NCBI RefSeq assembly: GCF_004664715.2
Contig: NC_051075.1
Coordinates: 89,627,709-89,691,708, forward strand
Direction: 5' to 3'
DNA length: 64,000 nt
Source of the DNA: Peromyscus leucopus
Lineage: Eukaryota; Chordata; Mammalia; Rodentia; Cricetidae
Made by a program: the position numbers and the translations under genes. Positions 22,058 through 32,429 of the stretch are shown piece by piece. Each line of letters begins with the position of its first letter. Position 1 is the stretch's first letter. The notes under the pieces are model-generated. The model was not told the origin of the DNA. It saw nothing but the letters and a program-made list of their open reading frames with translations, and did not search any database.

Positions 22058-22350
22058 ATCTGGTGTCTTAATCACTCCTCTTGTTGCTGTGACAAACTAC
22101 GTGAGGAAGATAACTTGAGGCAGGGGGTGAATTTGGGCTCACAGTGCAGTCTCTGATGGCAGACAGGACCCGGCAGCAGGAGCCTGGGGCGGCTGCTCAG
22201 AGTGCTCCCGCAGCCAGGAAGCAGAGAGCCAGGTGAGCACTGCTGCTCAGCCAGCTTTCTCCTTGGTAGTCGTCAGCCCGGGGCTCCAGCCCAGGGGATG
22301 GTCCTAGCCATAGTGAGAGTAGATCTTCTCTTCTTAAGAAACCTGTCCTT
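22058..22350 (-). mobile_element. Family A repeat, minus strand, left part
   Basis: 'tgttgctgtgacaaactacg', 'ggctcacagtgcagtctctg' and 'aggaagcagagagccaggtg' match the reversed family A layout. The element is cut by a B1 at 22351 and resumes at 22539. Confidence 0.7.
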
Positions 22351-22523
22351 GGCGGGCGGTGGTGGAACACGCCTTTAATTCCAGCACTCGGGAGGCAGAG
22401 GCAGGCGGATCTCTGTGAGTTCGAGGTCAGCCTGGACTACCAAGTGAGTTCCAGGAAAAAGGCGCAAAGCTACACGGAGAAACCCTGTCTTGAAAAAACA
22501 AAAAACAAAAAACAAAACAAAAA
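22351..22523 (+). mobile_element. B1 SINE, cricetid type, nested
   Basis: 'ggcgggcggtggtggaacac', then 'ggaggcagaggcaggcggat', then 'ggcgcaaagctacacggaga', gives a full B1 with an A/C-rich tail. Target duplication aagaaacctgtcctt (22336-22350) versus aagaaacctggacct (22524-22538), 12 of 15 matching, places it inside the family A element. Confidence 0.93.
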
Positions 22524-22538
22524 AAGAAACCTGGACCT

Positions 22539-22633
22539 GGCCTAGAAACCTGGCCTCACAGACGCATACAGAGGTTTCTTTCCATGGTGAATTCTAGATC
22601 TTATCAAGTGGACAATCAAGATTAGCCATCACA
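22539..22633 (-). mobile_element. Family A repeat, right part after B1
   Basis: 'ttatcaagtggacaatcaag' followed by 'attagccatcacac' is the reversed start of family A ('tgtgatggctaat...gtccacttga'). It is continuous with 22058-22350 before the B1 inserted. Confidence 0.7.
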
Positions 22634-22849
22634 CCTGGCAGGCAAAAATCTTATGCATTGCCATAACTCATCAAACCAAACTTCGTGGATTGTGAAATGA
22701 ACTCTTAATTTGCATGTGCAAGCAAGAATAAGAGTATGATCAATTAAAATGTTGTGATGAATGTTGATCACTTAATTATGTCATTAATAGTTTCTTGTAA
22801 AAGTAGACCCAGAATCTATCAAACTTCAATTTTGTATAGTTTTTTTTTT

Positions 22850-23320
22850 GCTCGAATCCTAAATGGTCTTAATAAAAACCCAGAGCCAAACATCAGGGTG
22901 AAAGGTGAAAGATCAGAGAAGCAGAGCAAGCCCCAGCCACCACCTCTTACCTCAGCAATGCCTCAGCCTGAAAGAGCCTGAATTCCTGTCTCTTCCCACC
23001 TTATATTCCTTTCTCTGCCTAGCCAAACCACTTCCTGTTTCAACCTTCCTAGTGCTGGGATTAAAGGTGTGTGATCCCAAGTGTTGGAGCTAAAGGTGTG
23101 TGCCACCACTGCCTAACTCTTTCTCTTTTAGATTGGATTAATCTCACGTAGCCCAGTGTGGCCTTGAACTCACAGAAATCCAGATGGATCTCTGCCTCTG
23201 CCTCCTGAATGCTAGGATTAAAGGTGTGTGCCACCACTGCCTGGCCTCTATGTTCAATCTAGTGGCTTATTCTGTCCTCTGATCTTCAGGCAAATTTTAT
23301 TTGTTCAAAATATCACCACA
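22850..23320. mobile_element. Composite LTR-like repeat B
   Basis: 'cttaataaaaacccagagcc' near one end and 'caaaatatcaccaca' at the other. It contains two B1-like stretches ('gattaaaggtgtgtgccacc' and a similar block upstream). The same arrangement recurs at 46856-47326, so it is one repeat family that has B1-like segments built in. Confidence 0.7.
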
Positions 23321-23354
23321 ATTTTTCACTCATTTGTACACCTGAAAAGAAAGC

Positions 23355-23487
23355 TTTATTTTTATGTGTTTGTATGAATGTACCATTTGGGTGCAAGTGT
23401 CTGTGGAGACCTGAAGAGGGTACCAGAACCTGGGCCATTTGGAAGAACAGCCAAAGCTCTTACCTGTTGAACCATGTCCCCAGCTCT
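23355..23487 (-). mobile_element. B2/B3-type SINE, minus strand, old
   Basis: 'gtctgtggagacctgaagag', 'ggtaccagaacctgg' and 'accatgtccccagctct' are degenerate reversed B2/B3 motifs. Confidence 0.65.
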
Positions 23488-23609
23488 AGGAAGATTGTTT
23501 TGCGGGTAGATCTTTCTTCAAATCATTCTCACATTCAGAGCCTTGCTCGACATTTCCCCTTCGAGGTAAGCTCTTCCTCACTCTCAATGCCATCAAATGT
23601 GTGGATGAT

Positions 23610-23675
23610 GTGGAAAGGTGCTGGAGATCAAACCCAGGGCCTTGCAATGACTAGTCTAGTCTTTCTGCCTCCAAT
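23610..23675 (-). mobile_element. ID-like SINE fragment, minus strand
   Basis: 'gtgctggagatcaaacccag' followed by 'ggccttgc' is the reverse of an ID head. Short. Confidence 0.55.
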
Positions 23676-23770
23676 CTGTAAGAAGCAAAACTTCCTAAAG
23701 AACGCCATAAATAAATGAAACGTCACTTGTTCTAGGTCCCTTGGCTGGCAAATGGAGAGAGGCAATCTGT

Positions 23771-24078
23771 ATGATGGTTAATCTTGATGGCCGGCTTGGT
23801 TGGATGGAGAGCTACCTTCAAGCTCAGTCAAGCACATTGTTCCATGTGTCCCTGAGGGTGCATTTATGGGGGATTAGCCAAATGGGGGAGACATCCATGA
23901 ATGTGAGTGGACCATCCAACAGCCTGTGCTCTTGGGTGGAATAAAATAGAGGCCAGATAGTGCAGGCCTTCTTTCCCTGCTGCCCAACTGCGAGCTGGCC
24001 CACTCTTCCCACCCTGGAAACTGTGAGCCAAGTCAAGCCCCTCATCTCTTCAGTTATTCATGGTGGGTATTTTGTGAC
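23771..24078 (+). mobile_element. Family A-like repeat
   Basis: 'atgatggttaatcttgatgg', 'ccatgaatgtgagtggacc', 'ggaataaaatagaggcc' and 'ctgtgagccaagtcaagccc' follow the order of the 'gatggttaatcttgat' type repeats. A more diverged relative of the other copies here. Confidence 0.6.
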
Positions 24079-24879
24079 ATAAATGTCAAGTTTGATTAAC
24101 ATGGGCTGGCCTTCGAGATGTGGCTAAACGCATCTGATTCCCCTTCTTTCCTGCTCTTGCCACACAACCACTCACCTTTTACAGGTTCAAGGAGTGTCTT
24201 GTATTATTCCTTTGATTTTCTTTTCATCCCCTGATCCCTGTGGTAATGTGTAATTTCATGTAAATTTTGCTGGGCAACGGGTTGTCCAGATACCTGCTCA
24301 CTAGTTCTCGGTACAGATGTACTGTAGGAGTCTCTGGAAGAGACAAGAGTTTGAACTGATATGAGAAAAGTGGAGAGCCCCTCCCCCATGAAGACTTGTC
24401 AGGAGACAGAAGGTAGTTGAATTCTCTCCTTTCCCTGGCTGCTTTAGTGGGAACATCAATCCCCTGCCCACTACCTCCTGTTTTCAGGTCTTGAGACTCA
24501 GAATGGGAGGTATACCATCAGCTCTTCTTTAAACTACACCATGAGTGCTTTCTTCCCTAAGATTCTGTCTGAAAACAGTAGACTGGGAGACTTCAAAATC
24601 CATGGTCATACTGGCCACTGTCTCTGTCTCTGTCTCCCCCACCCCCAATTGAATCCAGTCTTTGTGAAATACGAGTGTACCCAGGACTACCTGGTGAGTT
24701 TATTAAACCACAGACAATTGAATTAGATTTCCTGTTAGGGTAAGTGCAGGGTGGGTCTCAGACATTTGCATTTTAAAGGGATTTTCTGGTAACACTGATG
24801 CAGTCAGGGCAGGGGAGAAGGAACAACTTTTGAAATCATCGGCTTGCACAATCTCAACCAACCTGCTGCTGTGCTGACA
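24079..24879. other. Unique gene-free sequence
   Basis: No gene or clear repeat recognised. Confidence 0.5.
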
Positions 24880-25090
24880 GTTATCACAAGATCTCATTGA
24901 TTCTAAGAGGCAGTTTAATTTCAGGATATTAAAATTTGAGAATAATGCACAACTTTGCATCGATGGAGTGTGATAAATCCCATTTCCCTTCAGCTTGAGC
25001 TGTGACATCATTTTCGTTCTGATTGATCATCGATTGACTTACATTTAATTTATCCATTCATCTATGCCTAATGTTCTCTGCTTATCTCAA
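24880..25090. promoter_or_regulatory. Putative conserved non-coding element
   Basis: Non-repetitive AT-rich block containing 'ctgattgatcatcgattgac', two overlapping TGATTGAT/ATCGATTGA sites of PBX-HOX or CUT type. It also has 'atctcattgattc', 'gagaataatgcac' and 'cttacatttaatttatcc'. Regulatory role inferred. Confidence 0.45.
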
Positions 25091-25497
25091 GATGAACTGG
25101 AATGCCTTCCACAGCTTTTACCTAAACTTTCTTCCCTGCATTGTTTCTGGCAAGACTGAGGTTTGCTTCAGGCCCTGTCATGTACACAAGGAGAGCTCAG
25201 CCTGCAGGCTGTCATGTGCACCTCTGGTTTGGAAGTCTCCATGACAGGAGGCAGACTTTATTGCCTCTCATTGCCAGACGGTGCTTCTATGCCACGATAT
25301 AACCACACTCAGGTGGCATCATGAGACAGTGGGCCATCTGGGGTCACCCGCATGCCTCCTGAGTCCATCCTGAGAACAGATGAGTTAGGATCAGACTTTG
25401 CTATCAGATCCTACTGTGTTTCTCTTACACGACTCTGTTTGTCGTCATGGGTCAATTTTTAGCCAGTTCATTTTTAAATTGGTGCTTTTGCTTCTGT
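25091..25497. other. Unique gene-free sequence
   Basis: No gene or clear repeat recognised. Confidence 0.5.
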
Positions 25498-25709
25498 CCT
25501 GATTTGTTTTCTGCTGCTGTGATGAAACACTGGCCACAAACGGTGTGGGGAGGAAAGGGTTTCTTTAGCTCACAGCTTACTCCCCATCACTGAGGGAAGC
25601 CAGGGCAGAAACGGAAGGAGAGACCATGGAAGAATGCTGCTTAGTGGCTTGCTTTCTTAGACAGCCCAGGACCACCACAGTGGACTGGGCCCTCCTACGT
25701 CAACATTAG

Positions 25710-25762
<53 letters not shown>

Positions 25763-25896
25763 CACGCACGCATGCACACACAAAGCCTCACATACCTATA
25801 AGCCAGTCTGAAGGAGGCAATTCCTTAATTGAGGTTCTGCCTTCTGCCTTTCTAGGTCCCGTTTGTGTCAAGTTGACACATATTAACCAGCACGTT
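25498..25896 (-). mobile_element. Family A repeat, minus strand, near full length
   Basis: 'ctgctgctgtgatgaaacac', 'agggtttctttagctcacag', 'ggaccaccacagtggactgg', then after a CA microsatellite 'ggcaattccttaattgaggt' and 'tcaagttgacacatattaac'. This is the best-preserved copy of the family in the window. Confidence 0.8.
25710..25782. repeat. (CA)n microsatellite
   Basis: About 73 bp of CA with a few CG/CATG interruptions near the end, sitting inside family A. Confidence 0.97.
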
Positions 25897-26505
25897 CCCT
25901 TATAATTTAGAAAAAAGTTTCTCACATGGTAGCTTCGAGGCAAGCTGGTCTTACAACTAAACTGGACAGTGTCTTTCCTTTGCTCATGGACCCTGTCATC
26001 TTCTAGATCTCTATGTGAATGACTGAAAACCCTTGCGTTCATATGTGTGCAAGCTCTTCAGAGTGTCTCCTGTGAACAGTGTATGATTCCTGGGTGACTC
26101 AGTTTCCCTGCCCATGGAGATGCCCTGGGTGCAGTCAGTTCACAGACTTGCCTGGACTCCAGCCTACCTCATTTTAGAATCCTGGACCTAGTGTCCATTT
26201 GAACACAGATCCTGCAAGCACTCACTTTCTCAGGCACCTTCCATGTTTCTTCCTCACCTGGTCTTCCTCTTTTCCAATCCTGCCACCACAACCTCAGGAA
26301 TTCTCATCAACAAACTCCTTTGGCCTCCAAGCTAAAGATGCTTTTCACCTTCTTTCATGTCAAAGCCTGAGTTCTTGAAGAAGACTCTAGTCCCTACTTA
26401 ACCTTTCCAGGGTAGAGAGGTTTCCACTGGCTATCTAAAGCAGGTCCTGCTCAATGGTAGTGGCCATTCTACTTAACCTGCACACTATGCTCATCTATAG
26501 CTTGA
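25897..26505. other. Unique gene-free sequence
   Basis: No gene or clear repeat recognised. CT-rich in places. Confidence 0.5.
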
Positions 26506-26856
26506 GTCTAATTGGGCTGCTGTAATGAGACCTCCCAAAGTAGATAGCTTCTGGAAATTACAGACTTAGTTCACAAGGCTCTGCAGGCCAAGAAGACAAG
26601 AGCCCAGCTCTAGCAGCTTCATGCCAATGAGGGGCTCTTGTCCTGGCGTCCAGGTGGCTGTCTTCTTGATGTGCCATCTAAAGTCAGAAAAAGAACAGGA
26701 GTTCTCTGGGGCCTCTTTAATAAGGGCATTAATCTCAGTTTTGAGGGCTGTACCCTCCTGACCTAATTAGCTCCCTAATACCCGACTTTTGATACCACCA
26801 CATCAAGAGTTAGGATTTGGATGCATGAAAGTGGTGGGTGTGAGCATCCAGTCTTA
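26506..26856. mobile_element. Old mammalian LTR/DNA-type repeat
   Basis: 'tgggctgctgtaatgagacc', 'ctttaataagggcattaatc', 'ccctcctgacctaattagct' and 'gagttaggatttggatgcat' match the phrase order of an ancient mammal-wide repeat. I cannot name it safely. Confidence 0.6.
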
Positions 26857-27261
26857 AACTGACTCAGTGCATGGCACACACATAGGATCTGTTTCTGCCT
26901 GCCTCTCAGTGCTCACATCAGCTCAACCAACTTCTGTTGGTTGAACCCTCTTTTCTAACAATCTCCTTCTGACTTCAGTTCCCCATCTCCAATGGCATTC
27001 TCTTCACCCAGCTGCGATCAGGCCTCTCCTGGGTACCCCTGCAGGCTTCCAGCTGCTTTCCTAGGCTCTACCTTCTTCTAATGCAGTCCAGCTTCTGGAA
27101 ACCATAGTTCAAAGTCTTCCTTCCTCTCCCCGATCACTTCCTATTTGCCATATTTCTTCATGCTTGAATATTTCTGTCCCCACTATTCCCTTCTCTACTT
27201 CTATTTTACCTGCATTTTACTGTGCCCCTGGCTTCTATGTGTACTCTAGGTTTAGTATATG
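26857..27261. other. Unique gene-free sequence
   Basis: CT-rich, no gene or repeat recognised. Confidence 0.5.
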
Positions 27262-27415
27262 AAATGAAAAATCTGAAGCCAGGATCCACATATGAGAGAA
27301 TATGTGGTGTTTGTCATTCTGGGACCTGGTGACCTCACTCAGTATACAATTTTCCAATTCCATGTGTTTACCTGCAATTTTTATGATTTCATTTTTCTTT
27401 GCAGATGAGAAACCT
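27262..27415. mobile_element. LINE-1-derived fragment
   Basis: 'ccacatatgagagaatatgt', 'ggtgtttgtcattctgggac', 'ctcactcagtatacaatttt' and 'cctgcaatttttatgatttc' are a familiar L1 3' phrase, as at 12850 but longer. Confidence 0.8.
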
Positions 27416-28149
27416 TCCTTCTTTGAGTCTTACCTACCAAATTCCAAAATATCAGGCTTTTGAGATTTCATTCTTTTCAAGTAGGAACTTGAAGATCATA
27501 CTAGGAATGAGAGATATTAGCTGCACTTGAAATAATATTGAATAGTGATAAAATACTAAACCACCTTTCAATAGGACACTGGGCTTCAGCATGCACTGCC
27601 ACATCTATATTCCATCTTCAACATTGTTATAATCCCATCCCATCAATAACAAATTGTAGTAGAGCTCAAATCAAACTCAACATCCACATGGTAGTAACCG
27701 ATCCCATACTTAAATCTCCTAATTCCCAACTTGGTGCTCATTTTCCTGTTCCAAGCTATTCCATAACAGATTCTGTTTCATGCCTAATGTGTCAACCACT
27801 CAAGAATTAAATGGAGGAGAACCACCACAGCATCCTGGGGGCTGTTCCATTCACTCCATGAGTGGACAGAATGGTCTTCCTCTGATGTACTGTCCACTTA
27901 GACCAAGGTGGTGAGCCTTAACTGGACTCCAGCTGTGCAGGTCCACAGATGGGGAAGTCAGGATACAGTTGTCTTCTGCAACCATATTTAGGAAAACAGC
28001 GAGAGTAGCCATCCTGCCTCTTGGCAATATCCCCTTTTTTCTTTCTTCTTCTTTGACTGTTTATCTTATTTGTCCATTTGTTTGAGATAGTAACTGCTTT
28101 ATTTTTAAGGTTGCAATCAATAACCCTGAAAATAGAAACAATATCAGCA
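27416..28149. other. Unique gene-free sequence
   Basis: No gene or repeat recognised. A 90-codon open frame at 27538-27810 has no protein signature. Confidence 0.5.
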
Positions 28150-28470
28150 GCTGCTGACATTTTTTATAGAGGTAAAGAAATCCAATGAACACACTCTAAG
28201 TTTTCTTCAGGAGCGAGGCGTGGTATTTATTTCGTGGTATTTATTTGTTCCTTTTCCTGGGTGACCTGGGCCTTCTCTCTTACCCAGGGTGCATCATGAA
28301 GCTGGCATGGGAGGGATGGATGACTGTGTTTAATTGAGGAAGAAGTAGTAACCCATCACCTGATCTGCTATAGGTGACATTTGCCTGGTTCACTAGGGAA
28401 CAGCTCTTTAAAGGGTTTTGAGAACGAGCTGCCAACAGCCTTAATTTAACAGCTGTGCTGGGCTACCAAA
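28150..28470. promoter_or_regulatory. Putative conserved non-coding element
   Basis: Non-repetitive block with a 14-bp tandem duplication at 28219-28246. It also has 'agctctttaaagggttttga' and 'ccttaatttaacagctgtgc', the latter containing a CAGCTG E-box. Regulatory role inferred. Confidence 0.4.
28219..28246. repeat. 14-bp perfect tandem duplication
   Basis: 'cgtggtatttattt' occurs twice back to back. Confidence 0.97.
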
Positions 28471-28850
28471 GAGCATCCAGATGTGAGGATATCAGTGGGG
28501 AATGGAATCCAGCCAGAGGAGGAGACTAATGGCTACCCTTGTGAGCCCAGCACTCCTGGGCTTTAGGACACAATGCATCCACTCTGTCTTTGTTTCAAGG
28601 TCACCGGTCTAGTCACTCATACACAAGCAAACAGACATTTCCACGATGGAGCCTCACCTCCTACTGTCTTGTTTCCTTCAAACTGTGGTCATTTGTCACA
28701 TGGCAGAAAAATACTAGGGGGCATCTGTGGGCATGAACCAACAGCACCTGTGCCACACAGAAGCTGGCCAGTGAACAAGACCTCGGGTCAGTATTTTGAC
28801 TGTCCCCCTTTTCTCGTTTCTGAGACATTTTCCTAACAAATCATCAGTGG
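28471..28850. other. Unique gene-free sequence
   Basis: No gene or repeat recognised. An 87-codon open frame (28573-28836) has no protein signature. Confidence 0.5.
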
Positions 28851-29030
28851 TGTGATGGCTAATCTCAGCTGTCAACTTGACTGGATCTGGAATCAGCTAA
28901 AAGGCAAGCCACGGGGCCCTCCTGGGAGAGACTTCCTTGGTCACATTATTTGGGAAGACTCACTCTAAATATGGATGGCAGCCTCTGGTGGCAACCAGAT
29001 AAAAGGAGATAGGAGGAGGAGGAGGAGGAG

Positions 29031-29069
<39 letters not shown>

Positions 29070-29329
29070 AACAAGAAGAACAAGAAGGAAGCTTTGCTGT
29101 TTGCCTGACAAGTCACCTATCCCGAGATGGAAAAACAGCAGCTCTCCAGGAATCCTCCAGGCCTACAGCACCAGACTAGGACTGTGGAGACCTAGCAGCT
29201 CCTGGAATCCCAGCCTCTCTAATGTGGGACAACCTAGACACTATTATGCAAGCGCAGCTAATAAATCCCCTTGTAATAGATATTCATTTCATGAGTTCCG
29301 ATCCTCTAGAGAACCCCAGCTAATACAAG
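28851..29329 (+). mobile_element. Family A-like repeat with GGA expansion
   Basis: Begins 'tgtgatggctaatctcagct', then 'gtcaacttgactggatctgg' and 'gccctcctgggagagactt', and ends 'agagaaccccagctaataca'. A purine microsatellite (29006-29090) lies in the middle. Full-length relative of 63075-63530. Confidence 0.75.
29006..29090. repeat. (GGA)n / GAA purine microsatellite
   Basis: GGA repeats shading into GAAGAG and AAGAAC units. Pure purine for most of its length. Confidence 0.95.
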
Positions 29330-30128
29330 TGAGCTGAATGGTCCCACTTGCAAATGAAGTCAGTGACAGGCATTTGATCAAATAATCAGTGTTATGGCGG
29401 AGGCTGCTGTAGGAGCTGAGGGATTTCAGGGAAGAACAGGACCCCTCCCTTGTTCCTGTTTTCCAAGGTGCCTATGCTAAGCATTATTGGAGTAGAGATG
29501 GCTGGATTGGGGAGAGAAGCCCAGGCTGGAATGCAGGCGTGTAACTGAGGAAACAGGGGCAGTTTCCTGGGTGAGCTCTATTCCACCTGAGCCTTGAGGG
29601 TGGGAAGGGATTTTTACAGAGCTCTGTGGAAAAGGGGAAGAGATGAGAAACTAAGTCAAAGACACGGCTCCCCTTCATGTGTTTTGTTTGGAAAACCCCA
29701 CTGCTACGAAGAACGCTGTGGGCTGACAAGTATTCTAGGCTGAATCCTGCCTTCTCACGAGGCTCCAACATGCTTGAATCTGCTCCTGAGATAGGCGAAT
29801 CTGTGGCATGGGCAGGGATGGGTGTTGGTAATGTCACTTCCAGACCCACAGAAGATCAGGGATGGGGAAACTTTGAACACAGATGCTTGAAGGTAACTTT
29901 CCAAAAGCCCAAGCCTTGGGTTCATTTTTTGCCAAAATGGTTTAAAAGAGAAAGCAAAACAAGACTTTGCTTTTTTTTTCTAATTTACCATGAAGTTGGT
30001 GATCTTTTATAAGAAGAAATCACTCTTTTGGACAATGGACGACTGGGGTGAGACCCTCATTGTGTGTTGCACTCAAAAGCTTGAGATTAAGGGTAAGTCT
30101 GACTTTGTGTGGCTCAAATCACGCATAG
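29330..30128. other. Unique gene-free sequence
   Basis: No gene or clear repeat recognised. Confidence 0.5.
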
Positions 30129-30186
30129 TTCTCTCTTTCTTTCTTTCTTCCTTCCTTCCTTCCTTTCTTTCTTCCTTTCTTTCTTA
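30129..30186. repeat. (TTTC/TTCC)n microsatellite
   Basis: Mixed TTTC and TTCC units, pure pyrimidine. Confidence 0.95.
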
Positions 30187-30399
30187 GGATAGAAAAGAAT
30201 TCAGTAGCAATATTTATTATACTTAAGCTTCTGTTCTTGTCTATTGAGTTTTTAACTAATTGACTGTGTGTGAGCATCCTTGTGAGCAGGGAAACACACT
30301 CAGCACTTAAAACTGGTGTTGTTTCACATGAAATAATGAAGTCCCACATCATCAGCAAATCTGAGAAATAATCACTTGTTAGCATTTCCCCCTTTCTCT

Positions 30400-31412
30400 T
30401 TATTTATTCTTTCTGTCTTTCACATCATACATCTTGGTCCCAGTCATTTCCAGTCCCTGTGTATCTGCCCTCTGTCCTTACAACCCCCACTCCAATAAAA
30501 TTTAAGAGAAAAAAAGAAAAGGAAAAAAGAAGGGGAAAATTTTTGTCATAGAAGCTGCAGTGTGACATAGTGAGTCATTTTGTCCATACATCTTTACTTG
30601 CAAGTGTTCATTGCAAAGAGTCATTGATCAGGTTCGAGGCCTCTGGTTTCTGCTACACTATTGAACTGGAACCCCTCTTGGCAATCCTGCTGTTGACTCT
30701 GTTGTGGAAATACTGCAGCTTTGGGTCTACAGGACCATGTGCTCCAGCAGATTACAGGTGGGTGGATATTAGGGTGGGCTGACCATAATCCTGGTTCTGT
30801 GCCTAGGTAGTTGCAGGGTTGGTCAGCCCTCCAGCTCATCTGTGTCCTCACCACCAAGATGAGCTCTGCCTTGGTGAGTCCACCCTTTGCAACAATGAGC
30901 AAGGGGCAGGGCCAGATCTCCTGCTTTCACATCCTCAGGGTGGGATTTCCTGCACCTACAGGACCAGCTCTGCTGTGTTACCCAGGCATGGCGTAGGGGG
31001 CACTCTCGCGAGTGCTGCAGCGGATGGGGGGGGGCAGAACTAGCTCTCCCACTCTTATGACCTCAGGGCCAGCTCTTCCACCTGCCTCAGGCTTTGATGG
31101 ATGGGGAGGGAGGGACAAAATCTCTCTCCCACCCATGTGGTACCATGACAGGTGAGTAATGGGGACAGCTCTTCCTTGCTCACAACATCAGGGCTGGCTC
31201 GACCACACCTCCGCCAATGGGGTTGGTTTTATTGTGCAGCTCACATGAGGTGCAGGGCCTGCGTTCCGAGTGTTGCAGTTGGTGGTGAGCAGGGGCGGCT
31301 CTCTCAGCTGTCTCGGGCATTGATGGGGGGGGGGGGCATATCCCCCCCACCCCGTCTCATGCTACCGCATGATGGAGGAGGAGTCTTGGGGGTAGCTCTC
31401 CCATGCTAACAA
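30400..31412. mobile_element. LINE-1 3' segment, left part
   Basis: 'catcttggtcccagtcattt', 'ccaataaaatttaagagaaa', 'gtgacatagtgagtcatttt', 'cttgcaagtgttcattgcaa' and repeated 'agctctcccac'-type phrases follow the order of a rodent L1 3' region. No ORF remains. The segment is interrupted at 31413 by a solo LTR and continues at 31757. Confidence 0.75.
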
Positions 31413-31750
31413 TGTTGTGGAACAACGCTGTTAGGACCCGCCCAGCATACTGGCATCATCTTACATAAAGCCCCCTGTAAGGGGAAAGAAACCTGCCCTG
31501 CTCCTTCTGCCCCTTCCCCTCTTTCTTCAGGAGGCTGCACGCATCTCCATTTTCCTTTCTCTCTCTCCTTCCCTCTTTCTCCTTCCCTCTTTCTCTCTAT
31601 TCCCTTTCCCCTCCCCCTTTAATAACACTTTCCACGTGGATGCCTTGCTTGCATGGTGTAACTTTCCACGCACTGTGCCCCCCTTGGCTGCTACCTGCGT
31701 GGTGTGTCTCCTCGGCTCAAACCCACCATGGCCTCTCGCCCGCTGTTCCA
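31413..31750 (+). mobile_element. Solo LTR inserted in LINE-1 segment
   Basis: 338 bp bounded by TGTTGTGGAA...GTTCCA, with a perfect 6-bp target duplication TAACAA at 31407-31412 and 31751-31756. Inside: a TATA-like 'cttacataaagccccctgta' (31463-31482), a long pyrimidine tract (31540-31620) and 'tttaataacactttcc'. Orientation is chosen from the TATA-like signal. No internal viral genes. Not the same family as the LTRs at 19191 and 60214. Confidence 0.87.
31540..31620. repeat. Polypyrimidine tract within the LTR
   Basis: CTTT/CCCT-rich run of about 80 bp with very few purines. Confidence 0.9.
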
Positions 31751-31756
31751 TAACAA

Positions 31757-31960
31757 ACAGTTTCGAGGTTGGCTCACCCATACCTCCACCAACAGGATTG
31801 GCTCTATTGTGCTGCCCAGGTGAGGGACAGGGCCTTCTCTCCCCGAGTGTCACAGCTGGTGGTGGGTAGGGGCAGCTCCCCGGCTCTCGCTTCTCTAACC
31901 TCGGGGCCAAGCTCTCCCACCCTCGGGGCCAAGCTCTCCCACCCACCCCAGGCACCAGTG
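31757..31960. mobile_element. LINE-1 3' segment, right part
   Basis: 'gaggttggctcacccatacc', 'caacaggattggctctattg' and 'gctgcccaggtgagggacag' continue the segment left of the LTR. It contains a 22-bp tandem duplication. Confidence 0.75.
31899..31942. repeat. 22-bp perfect tandem duplication
   Basis: A 22-bp unit starting 'cctcggggccaag' and ending 'ctctcccac' occurs twice in a row with no differences. Confidence 0.97.
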
Positions 31961-32429
31961 GTTAAGTGTTGGGTGCTGAATTTGAGTGAGGTGTGAGAGA
32001 ATCGTCCTGAAGTGGTACCATACTTGGCAAGTCTAAATGAGTGTAATGATTCTAGGAAGAAATACCCGAGGTAGGAAGATGGATTTCCCGTCGGTGCTTT
32101 CCTCCTCTCCGGTGTCTGGAAGGAGCATTGCTGGAAACAGCTCCTGTTGGGTGCAGCTCTGTAGCTGTATGGAAGGGGAAGGAGCAGGCTTTCCCTCACT
32201 GAGCAGCTTGATCCTTATGTCCTGTCTGTGGCATCTTTTAGTATCTTCATGATGGTGTGATGGGGAAATGCTGCCTGCTGCTCAGATTTCTGGCCCTTTG
32301 CTCCCTGAAAGAGAATCCCTGTCAATCAGCAAGCTTCCCATGTGCTTTCGTATGGGCTCTGGGTGGAGGCAGGTCTGTGTAAGAGGTACCTTCTTGAGTC
32401 GGGCCTGGCCTCCCCCTCTGTCAAGGGAT
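31961..32429. other. Unique gene-free sequence
   Basis: No gene or repeat recognised. Confidence 0.5.

Noticed and set aside
23771..24078. Retroviral internal sequence
   Set aside because: No gag, pol or env-like frame; it matches the family A type of short repeat instead.
28975..29337. Arg-rich 120-codon frame
   Set aside because: Comes from the GGA microsatellite inside a family A repeat.
30950..31400. Possible CpG island
   Set aside because: GC-rich but CpG-poor apart from a few sites, and it is LINE-1 3' sequence.
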